Shown one piece after another: positions 42,932 to 52,234 of a stretch of DNA of 64,000 nt. The translations under genes and the position numbers were made by a program. Source of the DNA: Pseudaquabacterium terrae. GTDB taxonomy: Bacteria; Pseudomonadota; Gammaproteobacteria; Burkholderiales; Burkholderiaceae_C. Within the stretch, counting starts at the first letter, position 1, and every line of letters begins with the position of its first letter. Below the pieces are notes generated by a model, which was not told the DNA's origin, did not search any database, and worked only from the letters and a program-made list of their open reading frames with translations. Location of the stretch: positions 496,001 through 560,000 of the forward strand of contig NZ_JABRWJ010000003.1 in assembly GCF_013266755.1 (NCBI RefSeq), written 5' to 3'.

Positions 42932-44308
42932 ATGGACCCGACGCACCACACCGGCCTGCCCTTCCCCGCCCGCACCGACCTCGAACTGCACCAGGAGCTG
43001 CATGCCCGCCCGGCGCTGGCAGCGCGGCCGCCGTGCGTGGTCTCGTACTGGGTGCACACGGAGATGGCGCCCGAACGCGCCGACGGCGCCCTGAGCGCGC
43101 TGTGCCTGAGCCTCGGGCTGCCCGCACCGGCACCGGGCGTGCGCCATCAGGTGGTGCAGGCGCCGCCCTACACGCTGAAGTTCGAGCGCCACGGCGAATT
43201 CGTCAGCTGGCAGGTCAACCGGCCGCTGGTCGGCCTGCCCGAGGCCACCGACGACCAGACGCTGCGCACGCTGATGCAGGAGGCCAGCGCGCTGACCGAG
43301 CTGCCCGATGCCTTCGTCGCGCAGCTCACCGCGCCAGACGGTGGCCACATGCTGGCTGCGGCGCACGTCGTGATGCTGCAGGCCCACGACAGCGACGACA
43401 TGCTGCGGCGCTGCCAGGCGCTGCTGGCCGCGCAGGCCGGCCCCGCCGGCAGTGACGACGCGGCGCCGCTGATGGGCGCGTTCATCGGCGATGCGCGGCG
43501 CGGCGCGCTGCTGACGCACCTGCGCCTGGGCCGCGACGGCTTCACCCGCTTCATCGTGCTCGACTTCGGCCTGCCGCACGACCAGGCCGCGCGCGAGGCG
43601 CAGCGGCTGTGCGAGATCGAGGCCTACCGGATGCTGGCGATGCAGGGCTTCCCGGTCGCGCAGCGCGAGTCGGCGCTGCTGGCGGAGCTGGAGCGCACGC
43701 TGCAGGGCACCGTCGACGCGATGGCCAACGACGTCAGCCACGACGATGCGCAGGCCTTCGAGACGCTGACCAAGCTGGCGGCCGAGGTCGAGCACGGCAC
43801 CGCGCGCACGCGCTACCGCTTCTCGGCCACGCGCGCCTACCACGCGATCGTCGAGCGCCGGCTGTCCGACCTGCGCGAGCAGCGCATCAGCGGCGTGCAG
43901 ACGCTGTCGGGCTTCCTGTCGCGCCGCTTCGCGCCGGCGATGGCGCTGTGCGAGAGCACCGACGGCCGGCTCACCGACCTGGGCGAGCGCATCAACCGCG
44001 CCACCAGCCTGGCCCGGATCCGCATCGAGGTGCGGCGCGAAGAGGGCAACCAGGAGCTGCTGCGCGCGCTGGCGCAGCGCCAGAAGCAGCAGCTGCAGCT
44101 GCAGCAGACGGTCGAGGGCCTGTCGGTGGTGGCGATCAGCTACTACGCGCTCGGGCTGATCGGTTACCTGGCCAAGGGTGCGAAGACGCTGCCGGCCTTC
44201 GAGGCGCTGCACCTGCCGACCGATGCGGTGGTCGGCCTGTCGGTGGTGCCGGTGGTGGCCGCGGTGACCTGGTTCGTGCACCGGCTGCGCCGGCACTGGA
44301 GCCACTGA
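42932..44308 (+). CDS. DUF3422 family membrane-anchored protein
   Basis: The 458-residue protein has a long soluble N-terminal region (several short motifs such as ELHARP and HGEFVSW) and two C-terminal membrane helices (VVAISYYALGLIGYLA and VVGLSVVPVVAAVTW). It is DUF3422, widespread in Proteobacteria, with no assigned function. The convergent gene downstream starts its stop codon only eight bases away. Confidence 0.82.
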   Translation: MDPTHHTGLPFPARTDLELHQELHARPALAARPPCVVSYWVHTEMAPERADGALSALCLSLGLPAPAPGVRHQVVQAPPYTLKFERHGEFVSWQVNRPLVGLPEATDDQTLRTLMQEASALTELPDAFVAQLTAPDGGHMLAAAHVVMLQAHDSDDMLRRCQALLAAQAGPAGSDDAAPLMGAFIGDARRGALLTHLRLGRDGFTRFIVLDFGLPHDQAAREAQRLCEIEAYRMLAMQGFPVAQRESALLAELERTLQGTVDAMANDVSHDDAQAFETLTKLAAEVEHGTARTRYRFSATRAYHAIVERRLSDLREQRISGVQTLSGFLSRRFAPAMALCESTDGRLTDLGERINRATSLARIRIEVRREEGNQELLRALAQRQKQQLQLQQTVEGLSVVAISYYALGLIGYLAKGAKTLPAFEALHLPTDAVVGLSVVPVVAAVTWFVHRLRRHWSH

Positions 44309-44316
44309 AGACTGCT

Positions 44317-46497
44317 TCAGCGCGCGTCGGCGCTCCAGCGCCGCAGCGCGAGCGCCGGCACGTGCTCGGCTCCAACCGGCCGGCTGAACAGGAAGCCCTG
44401 CGCCTGGCCGCAGCCGGCCGTGCGCACCGCATCGAGCTGCTCGTGCGTCTCGACACCTTCGGCCACCACCGCGAGCTTCAGGTTGTGCGCCAGCGTCGCG
44501 ATCGCCGCGACGATCGCCGCATTGGTCGGGTCGACGCCGATGTCGCGCACGAAGGACTGGTCGATCTTCAGCTGGTCGACCGGAAAGCGCTTCAGGTAGC
44601 TCAGACTCGAGTAGCCGATGCCGAAGTCGTCGATCGCCAGCCGCAGGCCCATCTTGTGCAGCCGCGACAGCGTGCCCAGCGTCTGCTCGGTGTGCTGCAT
44701 CAGCGAGGTCTCGGTGATCTCCAGCTCGATCAGCGACGAGGACACGCCGGTCTCGAGCAGGATCTCGCCGATGCGCTCGGCAATGTGGCGCTGGCCGAAC
44801 TGGCGCGGCGACAGGTTCACCGCCACCGGGAACGCCGGCAGCCCCTGGCGCTGCCATTCCAGGATCTGGCGGCAGACCTCGCGCAGCACCCATTCGCCCA
44901 GGCGCACGATCAGGCCGGTCTCCTCGGCCAGCGCGATGAAGCCGCCGGGATGGATCACGCCGCGCCGCGGATGCAGCCAGCGCAGCAGCGCCTCGACGCC
45001 GACCATGCGGCCGCGGGCGAGGTCGATGCGCGGCTGGTAGTGCAGGAACAGCTCGGCGCGCTGCAGCGCATGGTGCAGGTCGTTCTCCAGCTCCAGCCGC
45101 TGCTGCGCGGTGACGTTCATCTGCGCCGCGAAGAACTGGTGGTTGTCGCGCCCGGCGTCCTTGGCGTGGTACATCGCCGAGTCGGCGTTGCGCAGCAGCG
45201 TCTCGGGCGTCTCGCCATCGCTCGGGAACAGCGCGATGCCGATGCTCGCGGTGACGTGCAGCTCGTGCCCTTCGAGGCGCAGCGGCTGCGCCAGCGTTTC
45301 CATCACCTTGCCGGCGACGAAGGCCGCCTGCGTCTCCGACTCGATGCGCGGCAGCAGGATCACGAACTCGTCGCCGCCGATGCGCGACACCGTGTCGCCC
45401 TCGCGCACGATGCCGACGATGCGCTGCGCGACGCCGCGCAGCAGCGCATCGCCGACCGGGTGGCCGAGCGAATCGTTGATCGTCTTGAAGCGGTCGAGGT
45501 CGAGGAACATCACCGCCAGCTGTTCGTTGGCGCGGCGCGCCAGTGCCAGCGCCTGCGCCAGCCGGTCCAGCAGCAGGCGGCGGTTCGGCAGGCCGGTCAG
45601 CTCATCGTGGTTCGCGAGATGCCGGACCCGGTTCTCGACCTGTTCGCGCTCGGCCATCTCGGCGAGCAGCCGCTGGTTGGTGTGCGCCAGCTCGGCGGTG
45701 CGCTCGCGCACGCGCAGCTCCAGGTCCTCGCGCGCGGCACGCTGCTCGGTGACGTCCTCGATCAGCCACACCGATTCGAGCTCGGGGTGCGCGCGGTCGA
45801 CGGCGCGGCCGGTCAGGCGGCACCACAGCTGCGTGCCGTCGCGGTGCAGCAGCGGCTCCTCGCGCGCATGCGATTCGCCGCGCGCCAGCACCGGGTAGAC
45901 GTGCGCGGCCTCGCGCCAGGCCGCGTCCGACGGGTACATGAAGCGCGTGCCGCACTGCAGCAGCTCCTCGGGCGTGTAGCCCAGCATCTCGGCGAAGCGC
46001 CGGTTGCAGCGCTGCACCACGCGGTCCTTCAGGAACACGATGCCGGCCGATGCGTTGTCGAGGATCGCCTGCTGCTCGAGCAACAGGCCGCGCACCGCGA
46101 GCTCCTCGGCCTTGCGCTCGGAGACATCCTCGAACAGCCACACCGAGCCGAGCTGCGGCTGCGCGGCATCCATCGCGCGGCCGTAGAGCCGGCACCAGAA
46201 GGTACTGCCGTCCTTGCGCGCGAGGATCTGCTCACGCTGGTGCGTCAGGCCCTTGGCCAGCGCACCGTAGGGCGAGCCGCCGTAGTCGAAGCCTTCGTCG
46301 TCGGGATACAGCACGCGTGTCGAGCGGCCGTCGAGCTCGTTCGGCGCGTAGCCGAAGATCTCCTCGAAGCGCCGATTGCAGCGCAGCATGATGCGCTCGC
46401 GCACGAAGACGATGCCGACCAGCACGGTGTCGAGCAGGGTCTGGTTCTCGCGCGCCAGCACGTGCAGCGCATCGTCGTGGCGGTCGCGGACAGACAT
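44317..46497 (-). CDS. PAS-PAS-GGDEF-EAL cyclic di-GMP protein
   Basis: The 726-residue protein has two N-terminal PAS domains (about 15-135 and 145-265; CNRRF and RCNRRFAEMLGY), a GGDEF domain with intact GGDEF, and an EAL domain with EALLRW, both active-site sets complete. It could make and degrade cyclic di-GMP. AGGAGGT before ATG is a strong ribosome site. It follows ybaK on the same strand. Confidence 0.92.
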   Translation of the reverse strand: MSVRDRHDDALHVLARENQTLLDTVLVGIVFVRERIMLRCNRRFEEIFGYAPNELDGRSTRVLYPDDEGFDYGGSPYGALAKGLTHQREQILARKDGSTFWCRLYGRAMDAAQPQLGSVWLFEDVSERKAEELAVRGLLLEQQAILDNASAGIVFLKDRVVQRCNRRFAEMLGYTPEELLQCGTRFMYPSDAAWREAAHVYPVLARGESHAREEPLLHRDGTQLWCRLTGRAVDRAHPELESVWLIEDVTEQRAAREDLELRVRERTAELAHTNQRLLAEMAEREQVENRVRHLANHDELTGLPNRRLLLDRLAQALALARRANEQLAVMFLDLDRFKTINDSLGHPVGDALLRGVAQRIVGIVREGDTVSRIGGDEFVILLPRIESETQAAFVAGKVMETLAQPLRLEGHELHVTASIGIALFPSDGETPETLLRNADSAMYHAKDAGRDNHQFFAAQMNVTAQQRLELENDLHHALQRAELFLHYQPRIDLARGRMVGVEALLRWLHPRRGVIHPGGFIALAEETGLIVRLGEWVLREVCRQILEWQRQGLPAFPVAVNLSPRQFGQRHIAERIGEILLETGVSSSLIELEITETSLMQHTEQTLGTLSRLHKMGLRLAIDDFGIGYSSLSYLKRFPVDQLKIDQSFVRDIGVDPTNAAIVAAIATLAHNLKLAVVAEGVETHEQLDAVRTAGCGQAQGFLFSRPVGAEHVPALALRRWSADAR

Positions 46498-46543
46498 CGC
46501 ACCTCCTGTGGCTGCGTGCGCTCGTCTCCCTGGGGGGATTGAA

Positions 46544-47032
46544 TCACAGCGCGCAGTGCACCGATAGCGCGCCGAGGGTACTTGTCAAGACAAGTGGCGC
46601 GATGCCGATCAGGAATCCGCGCCGGCCGCCGTTGATCAGGATGCGCGGCAACTCGAGCACGCTGGCCTCGACATACACCGGCATCGCCTTGCGCGTGCCG
46701 AACGGCGAGGTGCCGCCGACCAGGTAACCGCTGTGGCGCTGCGCGACCTCGGGCTTGCACGGCTCCACGCTCTTCGCGCCGATCGCTCGCGCCAGGTTCT
46801 TCGTGCTGACCTGCTTGTCGCCGTGCATCAGCACGATCAGCGGCTCGGCGCGCTCGTTCTGCATCACCAGCGTCTTGACCACCTCGTTCTCCGGCACGCC
46901 GAGCTGGCGCGCCGACTCGGCCGTGCCGCCGTGCTCGACGTAGTCGTAGACGTGCTCGGTGAATTCGACGCCGGCGCGGCGCAGCGCCTGCGTCGCCGGG
47001 GTTTCGCTGACGTGTTTGTCTTTCTTGGCCAT
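46544..47032 (-). CDS. ybaK: Cys-tRNA(Pro)/Cys-tRNA(Cys) deacylase YbaK
   Basis: The 162-residue protein has the YbaK/EbsC fold, with KTLVMQN, GDKQVSTKNLARAIGAKSV and GGTSPFGTRKAMPVYVE, as in bacterial YbaK, which clears mischarged Cys-tRNA(Pro). ATG at 47032 fits the family start. It lies seven bases after the aldo/keto reductase stop, probably one transcript. Confidence 0.92.
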   Translation of the reverse strand: MAKKDKHVSETPATQALRRAGVEFTEHVYDYVEHGGTAESARQLGVPENEVVKTLVMQNERAEPLIVLMHGDKQVSTKNLARAIGAKSVEPCKPEVAQRHSGYLVGGTSPFGTRKAMPVYVEASVLELPRILINGGRRGFLIGIAPLVLTSTLGALSVHCAL

Positions 47033-47039
47033 CAGGAAG

Positions 47040-48104
47040 TCACTGCGCCGGGTCGCGGATCTCCCAGCGGATGCGGTCGATCGCGGTGAGCACTTCCGGC
47101 GCCAGCTGCACGCTCCACGCGTCCAGGTCCTCGTCGAGCTGCGCGACGCTGGTGACGCCGAGGATCGTGCTGGCAACGCGCCAGCTGCGGTAGCAGAAGG
47201 CGAGCGCCAGCTGCGTCGGCGTGAGCCCGTGCTCGCGCGCCAGCGCGTTGTAGCGGCGCGCGGCATTCAACGTCTCCGGCCGCGCCCAGCGCTGGCGCCG
47301 CATGCTGTCGAAGCGCGCCAGGCGGCCGAGCGCGGGCTGCGCGGGATCGGGTCCGCCGTCGTCGTACTTGCCGGTCAGGCTGCCGAAGCCGAGCGGCGAA
47401 TAGGCGAGCAAGCCGACGCCGCTGCGGAACAGCACCTCGTCGAGCCCGTTGTCGACGACGCGGTTGACCAGCGCGTACGGGTTCTGCACCGTCGCGATGC
47501 GCGGCAGGCCGTTGGCCTCGGCGATGCGCACGAACTCGGTGACGCCCCACGGCGTCTCGTTCGACAGCCCGATCGCGCGCACCTTGCCGGCGCGGATCAA
47601 GCCATCGAAGGGCTGCAACTGCTCGAGGATGCCGGTGACGCTGCGCTCGTTCGCCGGGTCGAAATACAGCCCGCCGAACATCGGCACGTTGCGCGCCGGC
47701 CAGTGGAGCTGGTAGAGGTCGATGGCTTCCGTCTGCAGGCGCTTCAGGCTGTCGTTGCAGGCCTGCACGATGTGCTCGGGCGTCAGGTCCGGGCTGCCGC
47801 CGCGGATCCAGTCCATGCCGCGCGCCGGGCCCGCGATCTTGGTCGCCAGCACGATCTTCTGTCGTGCACCCGGGCGCGCCGCGAACCAGCGGCCGATGAT
47901 GGTCTCGGTCGCGCCGAAGGTCTCGCGCCGCGCCGGCACCGAATACATCTCCGCGGTGTCGATGAAGTCGACCCCGCGCTCGAGCGCGCGGTCGAGGATG
48001 GCGAACGCGGTCGGCTCGTCGACCTGCTCGCCGAAGGTCATCGTGCCCAGGCAGACCTTGCCCACCCGCAAACCGCTGCCACCCAGTTCGATGCTGTCGA
48101 TCAC
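47040..48104 (-). CDS. Aldo/keto reductase, Tas-like
   Basis: The 354-residue protein has the AKR tetrad: Asp and Tyr in DFIDTAEMY, Lys in LATKI, and His in YQLHWP. The long loop with ARNVPMFGG and the C-terminal Tas/YghZ-like pattern point to the Tas subgroup. GTG at 48104 is chosen because of GGAGG nine bases upstream. Substrate unknown. Confidence 0.88.
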   Translation of the reverse strand: MIDSIELGGSGLRVGKVCLGTMTFGEQVDEPTAFAILDRALERGVDFIDTAEMYSVPARRETFGATETIIGRWFAARPGARQKIVLATKIAGPARGMDWIRGGSPDLTPEHIVQACNDSLKRLQTEAIDLYQLHWPARNVPMFGGLYFDPANERSVTGILEQLQPFDGLIRAGKVRAIGLSNETPWGVTEFVRIAEANGLPRIATVQNPYALVNRVVDNGLDEVLFRSGVGLLAYSPLGFGSLTGKYDDGGPDPAQPALGRLARFDSMRRQRWARPETLNAARRYNALAREHGLTPTQLALAFCYRSWRVASTILGVTSVAQLDEDLDAWSVQLAPEVLTAIDRIRWEIRDPAQ

Positions 48105-48194
48105 GCTGTCTGTCCTCCGCTCGTCGATGAAAGGCCGAAGCGGCGAGTGTGCCAGCGCCGTGTGATGCAACGGCGCCGAGGGTTGACTGATCGG

Positions 48195-48223
48195 TTGACG
48201 GCAAATGTTTACTGTTTTACATT
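48195..48223 (+). promoter_or_regulatory. Strong promoter positioned for a leaderless transcript (DUF2975 gene)
   Basis: TTGACG (48195-48200) and TACATT (48218-48223) are separated by exactly 17 bases, and the ATG at 48230 is six bases past the -10, so +1 falls on the A of the start codon. The surrounding 30 bases are AT-rich and there is no ribosome site. This is the best sigma-70 match in the window. Confidence 0.65.
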
Positions 48224-48229
48224 AAATTC

Positions 48230-48781
48230 ATGCCGCAAAACAATCATCTCCCGACACGGGGCCTGCGTTTCCTGATCGGTTTCGTGCGCCTGCTCGCGGT
48301 GCTGGGCGGCGTGGCCTTGGTGCTGGTGCCGGCGATGTTCTGGCTGACGCCGGACTGGGTGCGCGCCGCGGCGCCGGTGATGTCCGGCATCGGCGACCAC
48401 CCGATGGTCATCGACGAGCGCGCGCTGCTGATCGGCGCCACGGTCAGCCTGCCGTCGGTGCTGCTCGGCCTGTACGGGCTGTGGCACCTGTGGCGGCTGT
48501 TCGGCGAGTACAAGGCCGGCCGCGTGTTCGGGCTCGACGCGCAGCGCCACCTGCGTGGCTTCGCGGCCGTGATGCTCGCTTCGGCGCTGCTGGCGCCCTT
48601 GCTGCGCGCGGCCGTCGGCGTCGCGCTGACGTTGGGCAACCCACCCGGCCAGCGCATGCTGGTGCTGACGCTGTCGTGGAACGACTACATCGCGATCCTG
48701 TGCGGCGCGGTGCTGCTGGCGATCGCCGCGGTGATGGCCGATGCGGTGCGGCTGGCCGAAGAGAACGAAAGCTTCGTCTGA
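48230..48781 (+). CDS. DUF2975 family membrane protein
   Basis: The 183-residue protein has four hydrophobic helices in the DUF2975 pattern (FKAGRVF-like: GEYKAGRVFGL after the second). The family pairs with YozG-type XRE regulators, as here, where the small XRE gene starts 14 bases later. Function unknown. The mRNA is predicted to be leaderless. Confidence 0.83.
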   Translation: MPQNNHLPTRGLRFLIGFVRLLAVLGGVALVLVPAMFWLTPDWVRAAAPVMSGIGDHPMVIDERALLIGATVSLPSVLLGLYGLWHLWRLFGEYKAGRVFGLDAQRHLRGFAAVMLASALLAPLLRAAVGVALTLGNPPGQRMLVLTLSWNDYIAILCGAVLLAIAAVMADAVRLAEENESFV

Positions 48782-48794
48782 GCGGGCCGCGCAG

Positions 48795-49013
48795 ATGCCG
48801 ATCATCGTCAACCTCGACCTGATGCTGGCGCGGCGCAAGATGCGCTCGCGTGAGCTGGCCGAAGCCGTCGGCATCACCGAGCAGAACATCTCGCTGCTGA
48901 AGAGCGGCAAGGTGCGCGGCGTGCGCTTCGAGACGCTGGCCCGCATCTGCGAGGTGCTGCAGTGCCAGCCCGGTGACCTGCTCGAATACCGGCCCGGCGA
49001 CGACGAGGTATGA
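48795..49013 (+). CDS. Small XRE family regulator (YozG-like)
   Basis: The 72-residue protein is a single Cro/C1-type HTH (RSRELAEAVGITEQNISLLKSG) with the YozG-type ending (CQPGDLLEYRP). It is co-transcribed with DUF2975 and overlaps the next gene by four bases. It probably regulates the shared promoter upstream of DUF2975. Confidence 0.88.
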   Translation: MPIIVNLDLMLARRKMRSRELAEAVGITEQNISLLKSGKVRGVRFETLARICEVLQCQPGDLLEYRPGDDEV

Positions 49014-49618
49014 GGTCCGCGTTGTCACGACGGCCGGCGCGCCGGCTGATGGGTCTGGTATTGGCTTTGCACCTGGCGCTCGGCTGGTTCGTGTTCGAGG
49101 CGACGAAGCCGCAGCAGCGCGGCGCGTCCGTCATCGCGGCGGCGGCCGTGTGGCTGCGCCTGCTGCCGGACCCTGCACCCCCACCGGCGCCGACGCGACC
49201 GAACACAGCGCGCGCGCGGGAATCCGGGCGTCCGCCGCAAGCCCCGGCCTTTCCGGCAGCGGCGCACACCGCGCCGGAGGCGATCACGCTGCCGGCCGAA
49301 CCCACCGTCGCGGCCGCGCAGCCCGCCTCGGCGCCCGCTTCGGCCCCATTGGATCTGCGCTGGCGGCCGGGCAGCAGCCGCACACCGGCCGCCCTCGCGC
49401 GCGACGATGCGCGCATCCACGCCCCGGTCAGCAGTGATGAGCGTTTGGCACGCGCGCTCGGCACCGACCAGACGCTGCACGAGAGCGCCCTGCCCGACGG
49501 CAGCCGCACGTTCAGGCGCGGCCGCGATTGCGTGATCGCCCGGCCGGCGCGCAATGCCGAACTGGATCCTATGAGCCAAGGTGCGCGGCCCACGCCGCGC
49601 CTGATCGATCGCTGCTGA
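49010..49618 (+). CDS. Uncharacterised protein with N-terminal membrane segment and Pro/Ala-rich middle
   Basis: The 202-residue protein has one membrane helix near residues 15-30 (LVLALHLALGWFVFE) and a long Pro/Ala-rich linker, a TonB-like layout. A charged C-terminal part (RRGRDCVIARPARN) follows. I do not recognise a family. It overlaps the XRE gene by four bases (ATGA), so DUF2975, XRE and this protein form one unit. Confidence 0.6.
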   Translation: MRSALSRRPARRLMGLVLALHLALGWFVFEATKPQQRGASVIAAAAVWLRLLPDPAPPPAPTRPNTARARESGRPPQAPAFPAAAHTAPEAITLPAEPTVAAAQPASAPASAPLDLRWRPGSSRTPAALARDDARIHAPVSSDERLARALGTDQTLHESALPDGSRTFRRGRDCVIARPARNAELDPMSQGARPTPRLIDRC

Positions 49619-49634
49619 GCGACCCGCTGCCGAA

Positions 49635-50483
49635 TCAGCTCCCGATGGCCACCGGCGCCCCAGGCTGCGCGCACCACTCGCTCCACGAGCCGGGATAGAG
49701 CCGCGCGCCACTCAAGCCCGCCGCCTCCATCGCCAGCAGGTTGTGGCAGCCGGTGACACCGGACCCGCAGTGCTGCACCAGGTCGGTCGGCGCGCGGCCG
49801 GCCATCACCTCCAGCCATTCCGCGCGCAGCTGCGCGGCCGGCTTGAAGGCGCCGTCGGCGCCCAGGTTGTCGCGGAAGAAGCGGTTGGCCGCGCCGGGAA
49901 TGTGACCGGCAACCGGGTCGAGCGTCTCGTTCTCGCCGCGGAAACGATCGGCCGCGCGCGCATCGACGATCAGCCGCCGGCCGCGGCCGAGCGTCGAGCG
50001 CAGCTCGGCGAAGTCGACCATCTCGACCAGCGAGGGCCGCAGTGCCAGGTCGCCGGCCGGGCGCGCCACCGCCGCGCCACTCTCCATCTCGCCGCCGGCC
50101 GCGCGCCAGGCGGGCACGCCGCCATCGAGCACGCGCACCCCGGCATGGCCGATCCAGCGCAGCATCCACCACAGCCGCGCGGCGTACATGCCGCCCGCGT
50201 TGTCGCAGGCGATCACCCATGTGCTTTGGTTGACGCCGAGCTCGGCCATGCGCGCGGCGAACCACGCCCGCTCGGGCAGCGGATGGCGGCCGTTGAGACC
50301 CGTTTTCGCCGCCGACAGATCCTTGTCGACGTGCACGTACACGGCGCCCGGCACATGGGCCGCCGCGAAGGCGCGCGCGCCGGCTTGCGGCTCGGTCAGG
50401 TCGAAGCTGCAGTCGCAGACCAGCACGTCGGGGGACGTCGCCAGCAGCGCCTTCAGTTCGGCGGCGGAGATCAGCGGGCTCAT
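49635..50483 (-). CDS. Thiosulfate/3-mercaptopyruvate sulfurtransferase (tandem rhodanese)
   Basis: The 282-residue protein has two rhodanese domains; the C-terminal one carries the active cysteine C239 in the CGSGVT loop, the form found in mercaptopyruvate sulfurtransferases (SseA type). GGAG upstream supports the ATG. It lies 17 bases after the convergent unknown gene, and it is downstream of the acyl-CoA synthetase on the same strand. Confidence 0.9.
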   Translation of the reverse strand: MSPLISAAELKALLATSPDVLVCDCSFDLTEPQAGARAFAAAHVPGAVYVHVDKDLSAAKTGLNGRHPLPERAWFAARMAELGVNQSTWVIACDNAGGMYAARLWWMLRWIGHAGVRVLDGGVPAWRAAGGEMESGAAVARPAGDLALRPSLVEMVDFAELRSTLGRGRRLIVDARAADRFRGENETLDPVAGHIPGAANRFFRDNLGADGAFKPAAQLRAEWLEVMAGRAPTDLVQHCGSGVTGCHNLLAMEAAGLSGARLYPGSWSEWCAQPGAPVAIGS

Positions 50484-50500
50484 TCGGTCGGCTCCGGCAG

Positions 50501-52234
50501 TCAGTTGGGGTTCGGGATCTGCGCGGCGTCACGCGCGCGCTGCTCTTCCTGCAGCCGCAGCACGCGCCGCTGCACCTTGCCGGTGGTGGTCATCGGCAAG
50601 GCCTCGATGAACTCGATGTCCTTCGGGTACTCGTAGGGCGCGAGCCGGCCCTTGACGTGCTGCTGCAGCGCATCGATCAGCGCGGCATCGCCGCTGAATC
50701 CGGGCGCCAGCACGACATAGGCCTTGACCACCGCGCCGCGCGCGGCATCGGGCTTGGGCACCACCGCGGCATTGGCCACCGCCGGGTGCTTGACGAGGCA
50801 GTTCTCGACCTCGCTGGGACCGATGCGGTAGCCGGCGGCCTTGAAGATGTCGTCGCTGCGGCCCTGGTACCAGAGGTAGCCGCCGTCGTCCATGATCGCG
50901 GTGTCGCCGGTGCGGCACCAGCTGTTGTCCGGGTCGCCGGTGAACTTCGCGCGCGTCGCGTCGGCATTCTTCCAGTAGCCGAGGAAGAACACCGGGTCGA
51001 GGTCGCCATGGCTATCGCGCCGATGCACCGCCACGTCGCCCGGCGTGCCGCGTGGGCACTCTTGGCCGTCGTCGTCGAGCACCGCGATGCGGTGGCCGGG
51101 ATAGGCGCGGCCCATGCTGCCGGGACGCGCCGGCCAGCCGGCAGTGGGGCGGCCGCGGGCATCGAGCGAGCGGCCGCAATTGCCGACCACGTAGTTGATC
51201 TCGGTCTGGCCGAACATCTCGTTGACGGTGATGCCGAGCTGGTCGCGACAGTAGGCGAACACCGCGTCGCCGACCGCCTCGCCGGCGCTCATGATCGACT
51301 GCAACGACAGTGCGTACTGCGCGCGCGGTTCCGGCACCGCCTTCATCATCGCCTTCAGCGCGGTCGGGAACAGGAAGGTGTGCGTGACGTGATAACGCGC
51401 CATCAGCGCGTAGGCGGTGTCGGGCAGGAAGCGGCCCTGGTAGGCGACGATGGTGCGGCCGAAGTAGAGCGACGGCAGCAGCGCATCCATCAAGCCGCCG
51501 GTCCAGGCCCAGTCCGCCGGGCTCCAGAACACGGCCTCGCTTGCCGGAGGCTCGACCGAGGGGAACCAGTTGTGGCTGCAGACGAAGCCGCTCAGGTTGC
51601 CGATCAGCGCGCGGTGGGGGATCAGCGCGCCCTTCGGCGGGCCGGTGGTGCCGCTGGTGTAGATCAGCACGGCGGGGTCGTCGGCGCTGGTCGTGACGGC
51701 GTCGAACGCGCCGCCGGACTCGGCGAGCAGCGTGGCCCAGTCGATGTTTCCCCGCCCGGCCGCGGCGCCGGCGGCGACCACGTGCTGCAGCGTCGGGCAC
51801 GATTCGCGCGCGGCAAGCAGTGATTCGATGCCGCTCTCGTCGACCAGCGCGACCTTGGCCTCGCTGTGCTGCAGCCGGTAGGCCAGCGCATCGGGCCCGA
51901 ACAGCATCGACAGCGGCATCGCGACCGCCCCCAGCCGATAGACGGCCATGTGGGCGGCCGCCGTCTCGAAGCGCTGCGGCATCACGATCGCCACTCGGTC
52001 GCCGCGCGCGACGCCGAGCCGGCGCAAGCCCGCGGCCAGCCGGTCGGCGGCCTCGTGCAGCGCGCGGTAGCTGTGGCTGGCAGTCGCGCCGTCCTCGTGC
52101 TGCCAGCGGATGGCGATCGCATCGGGCTGCGAACGCGCCCAGCGTGTGCAGCAGGCCTCGGCGATGTTGAACTGCGCCGGCACCTGCCAGCGAAAGCCGG
52201 CGTGCAGCTCAGCGTAGCGATCGTCGACCGTCAT
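50501..52234 (-). CDS. Acyl-CoA synthetase, medium-chain type
   Basis: The 577-residue protein is an adenylate-forming enzyme with the AMP-binding P-loop YTSGTTGPPKG, the A5 motif NEMFGQTE, the A8 motif GRSDDIFKAAGYRIGPSEVE and the A10 lysine in TTTGKVQRRVL. The sequence style matches the medium-chain (ACSM) group. It overlaps the stop of the GNAT gene by four bases. The physiological acid is unknown. Confidence 0.88.
   Translation of the reverse strand: MTVDDRYAELHAGFRWQVPAQFNIAEACCTRWARSQPDAIAIRWQHEDGATASHSYRALHEAADRLAAGLRRLGVARGDRVAIVMPQRFETAAAHMAVYRLGAVAMPLSMLFGPDALAYRLQHSEAKVALVDESGIESLLAARESCPTLQHVVAAGAAAGRGNIDWATLLAESGGAFDAVTTSADDPAVLIYTSGTTGPPKGALIPHRALIGNLSGFVCSHNWFPSVEPPASEAVFWSPADWAWTGGLMDALLPSLYFGRTIVAYQGRFLPDTAYALMARYHVTHTFLFPTALKAMMKAVPEPRAQYALSLQSIMSAGEAVGDAVFAYCRDQLGITVNEMFGQTEINYVVGNCGRSLDARGRPTAGWPARPGSMGRAYPGHRIAVLDDDGQECPRGTPGDVAVHRRDSHGDLDPVFFLGYWKNADATRAKFTGDPDNSWCRTGDTAIMDDGGYLWYQGRSDDIFKAAGYRIGPSEVENCLVKHPAVANAAVVPKPDAARGAVVKAYVVLAPGFSGDAALIDALQQHVKGRLAPYEYPKDIEFIEALPMTTTGKVQRRVLRLQEEQRARDAAQIPNPN

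Noticed and set aside
43609-46542. Plus-strand frame of 977 codons opposite the GGDEF-EAL gene
   Set aside because: Overlaps DUF3422 and is antisense to an intact GGDEF-EAL protein; a shadow.
46580-46595. ACTTGTC-AA-GACAAGT inverted repeat
   Set aside because: It lies inside the ybaK coding region near its end; a chance repeat or codon usage effect, with no sign of an operator.
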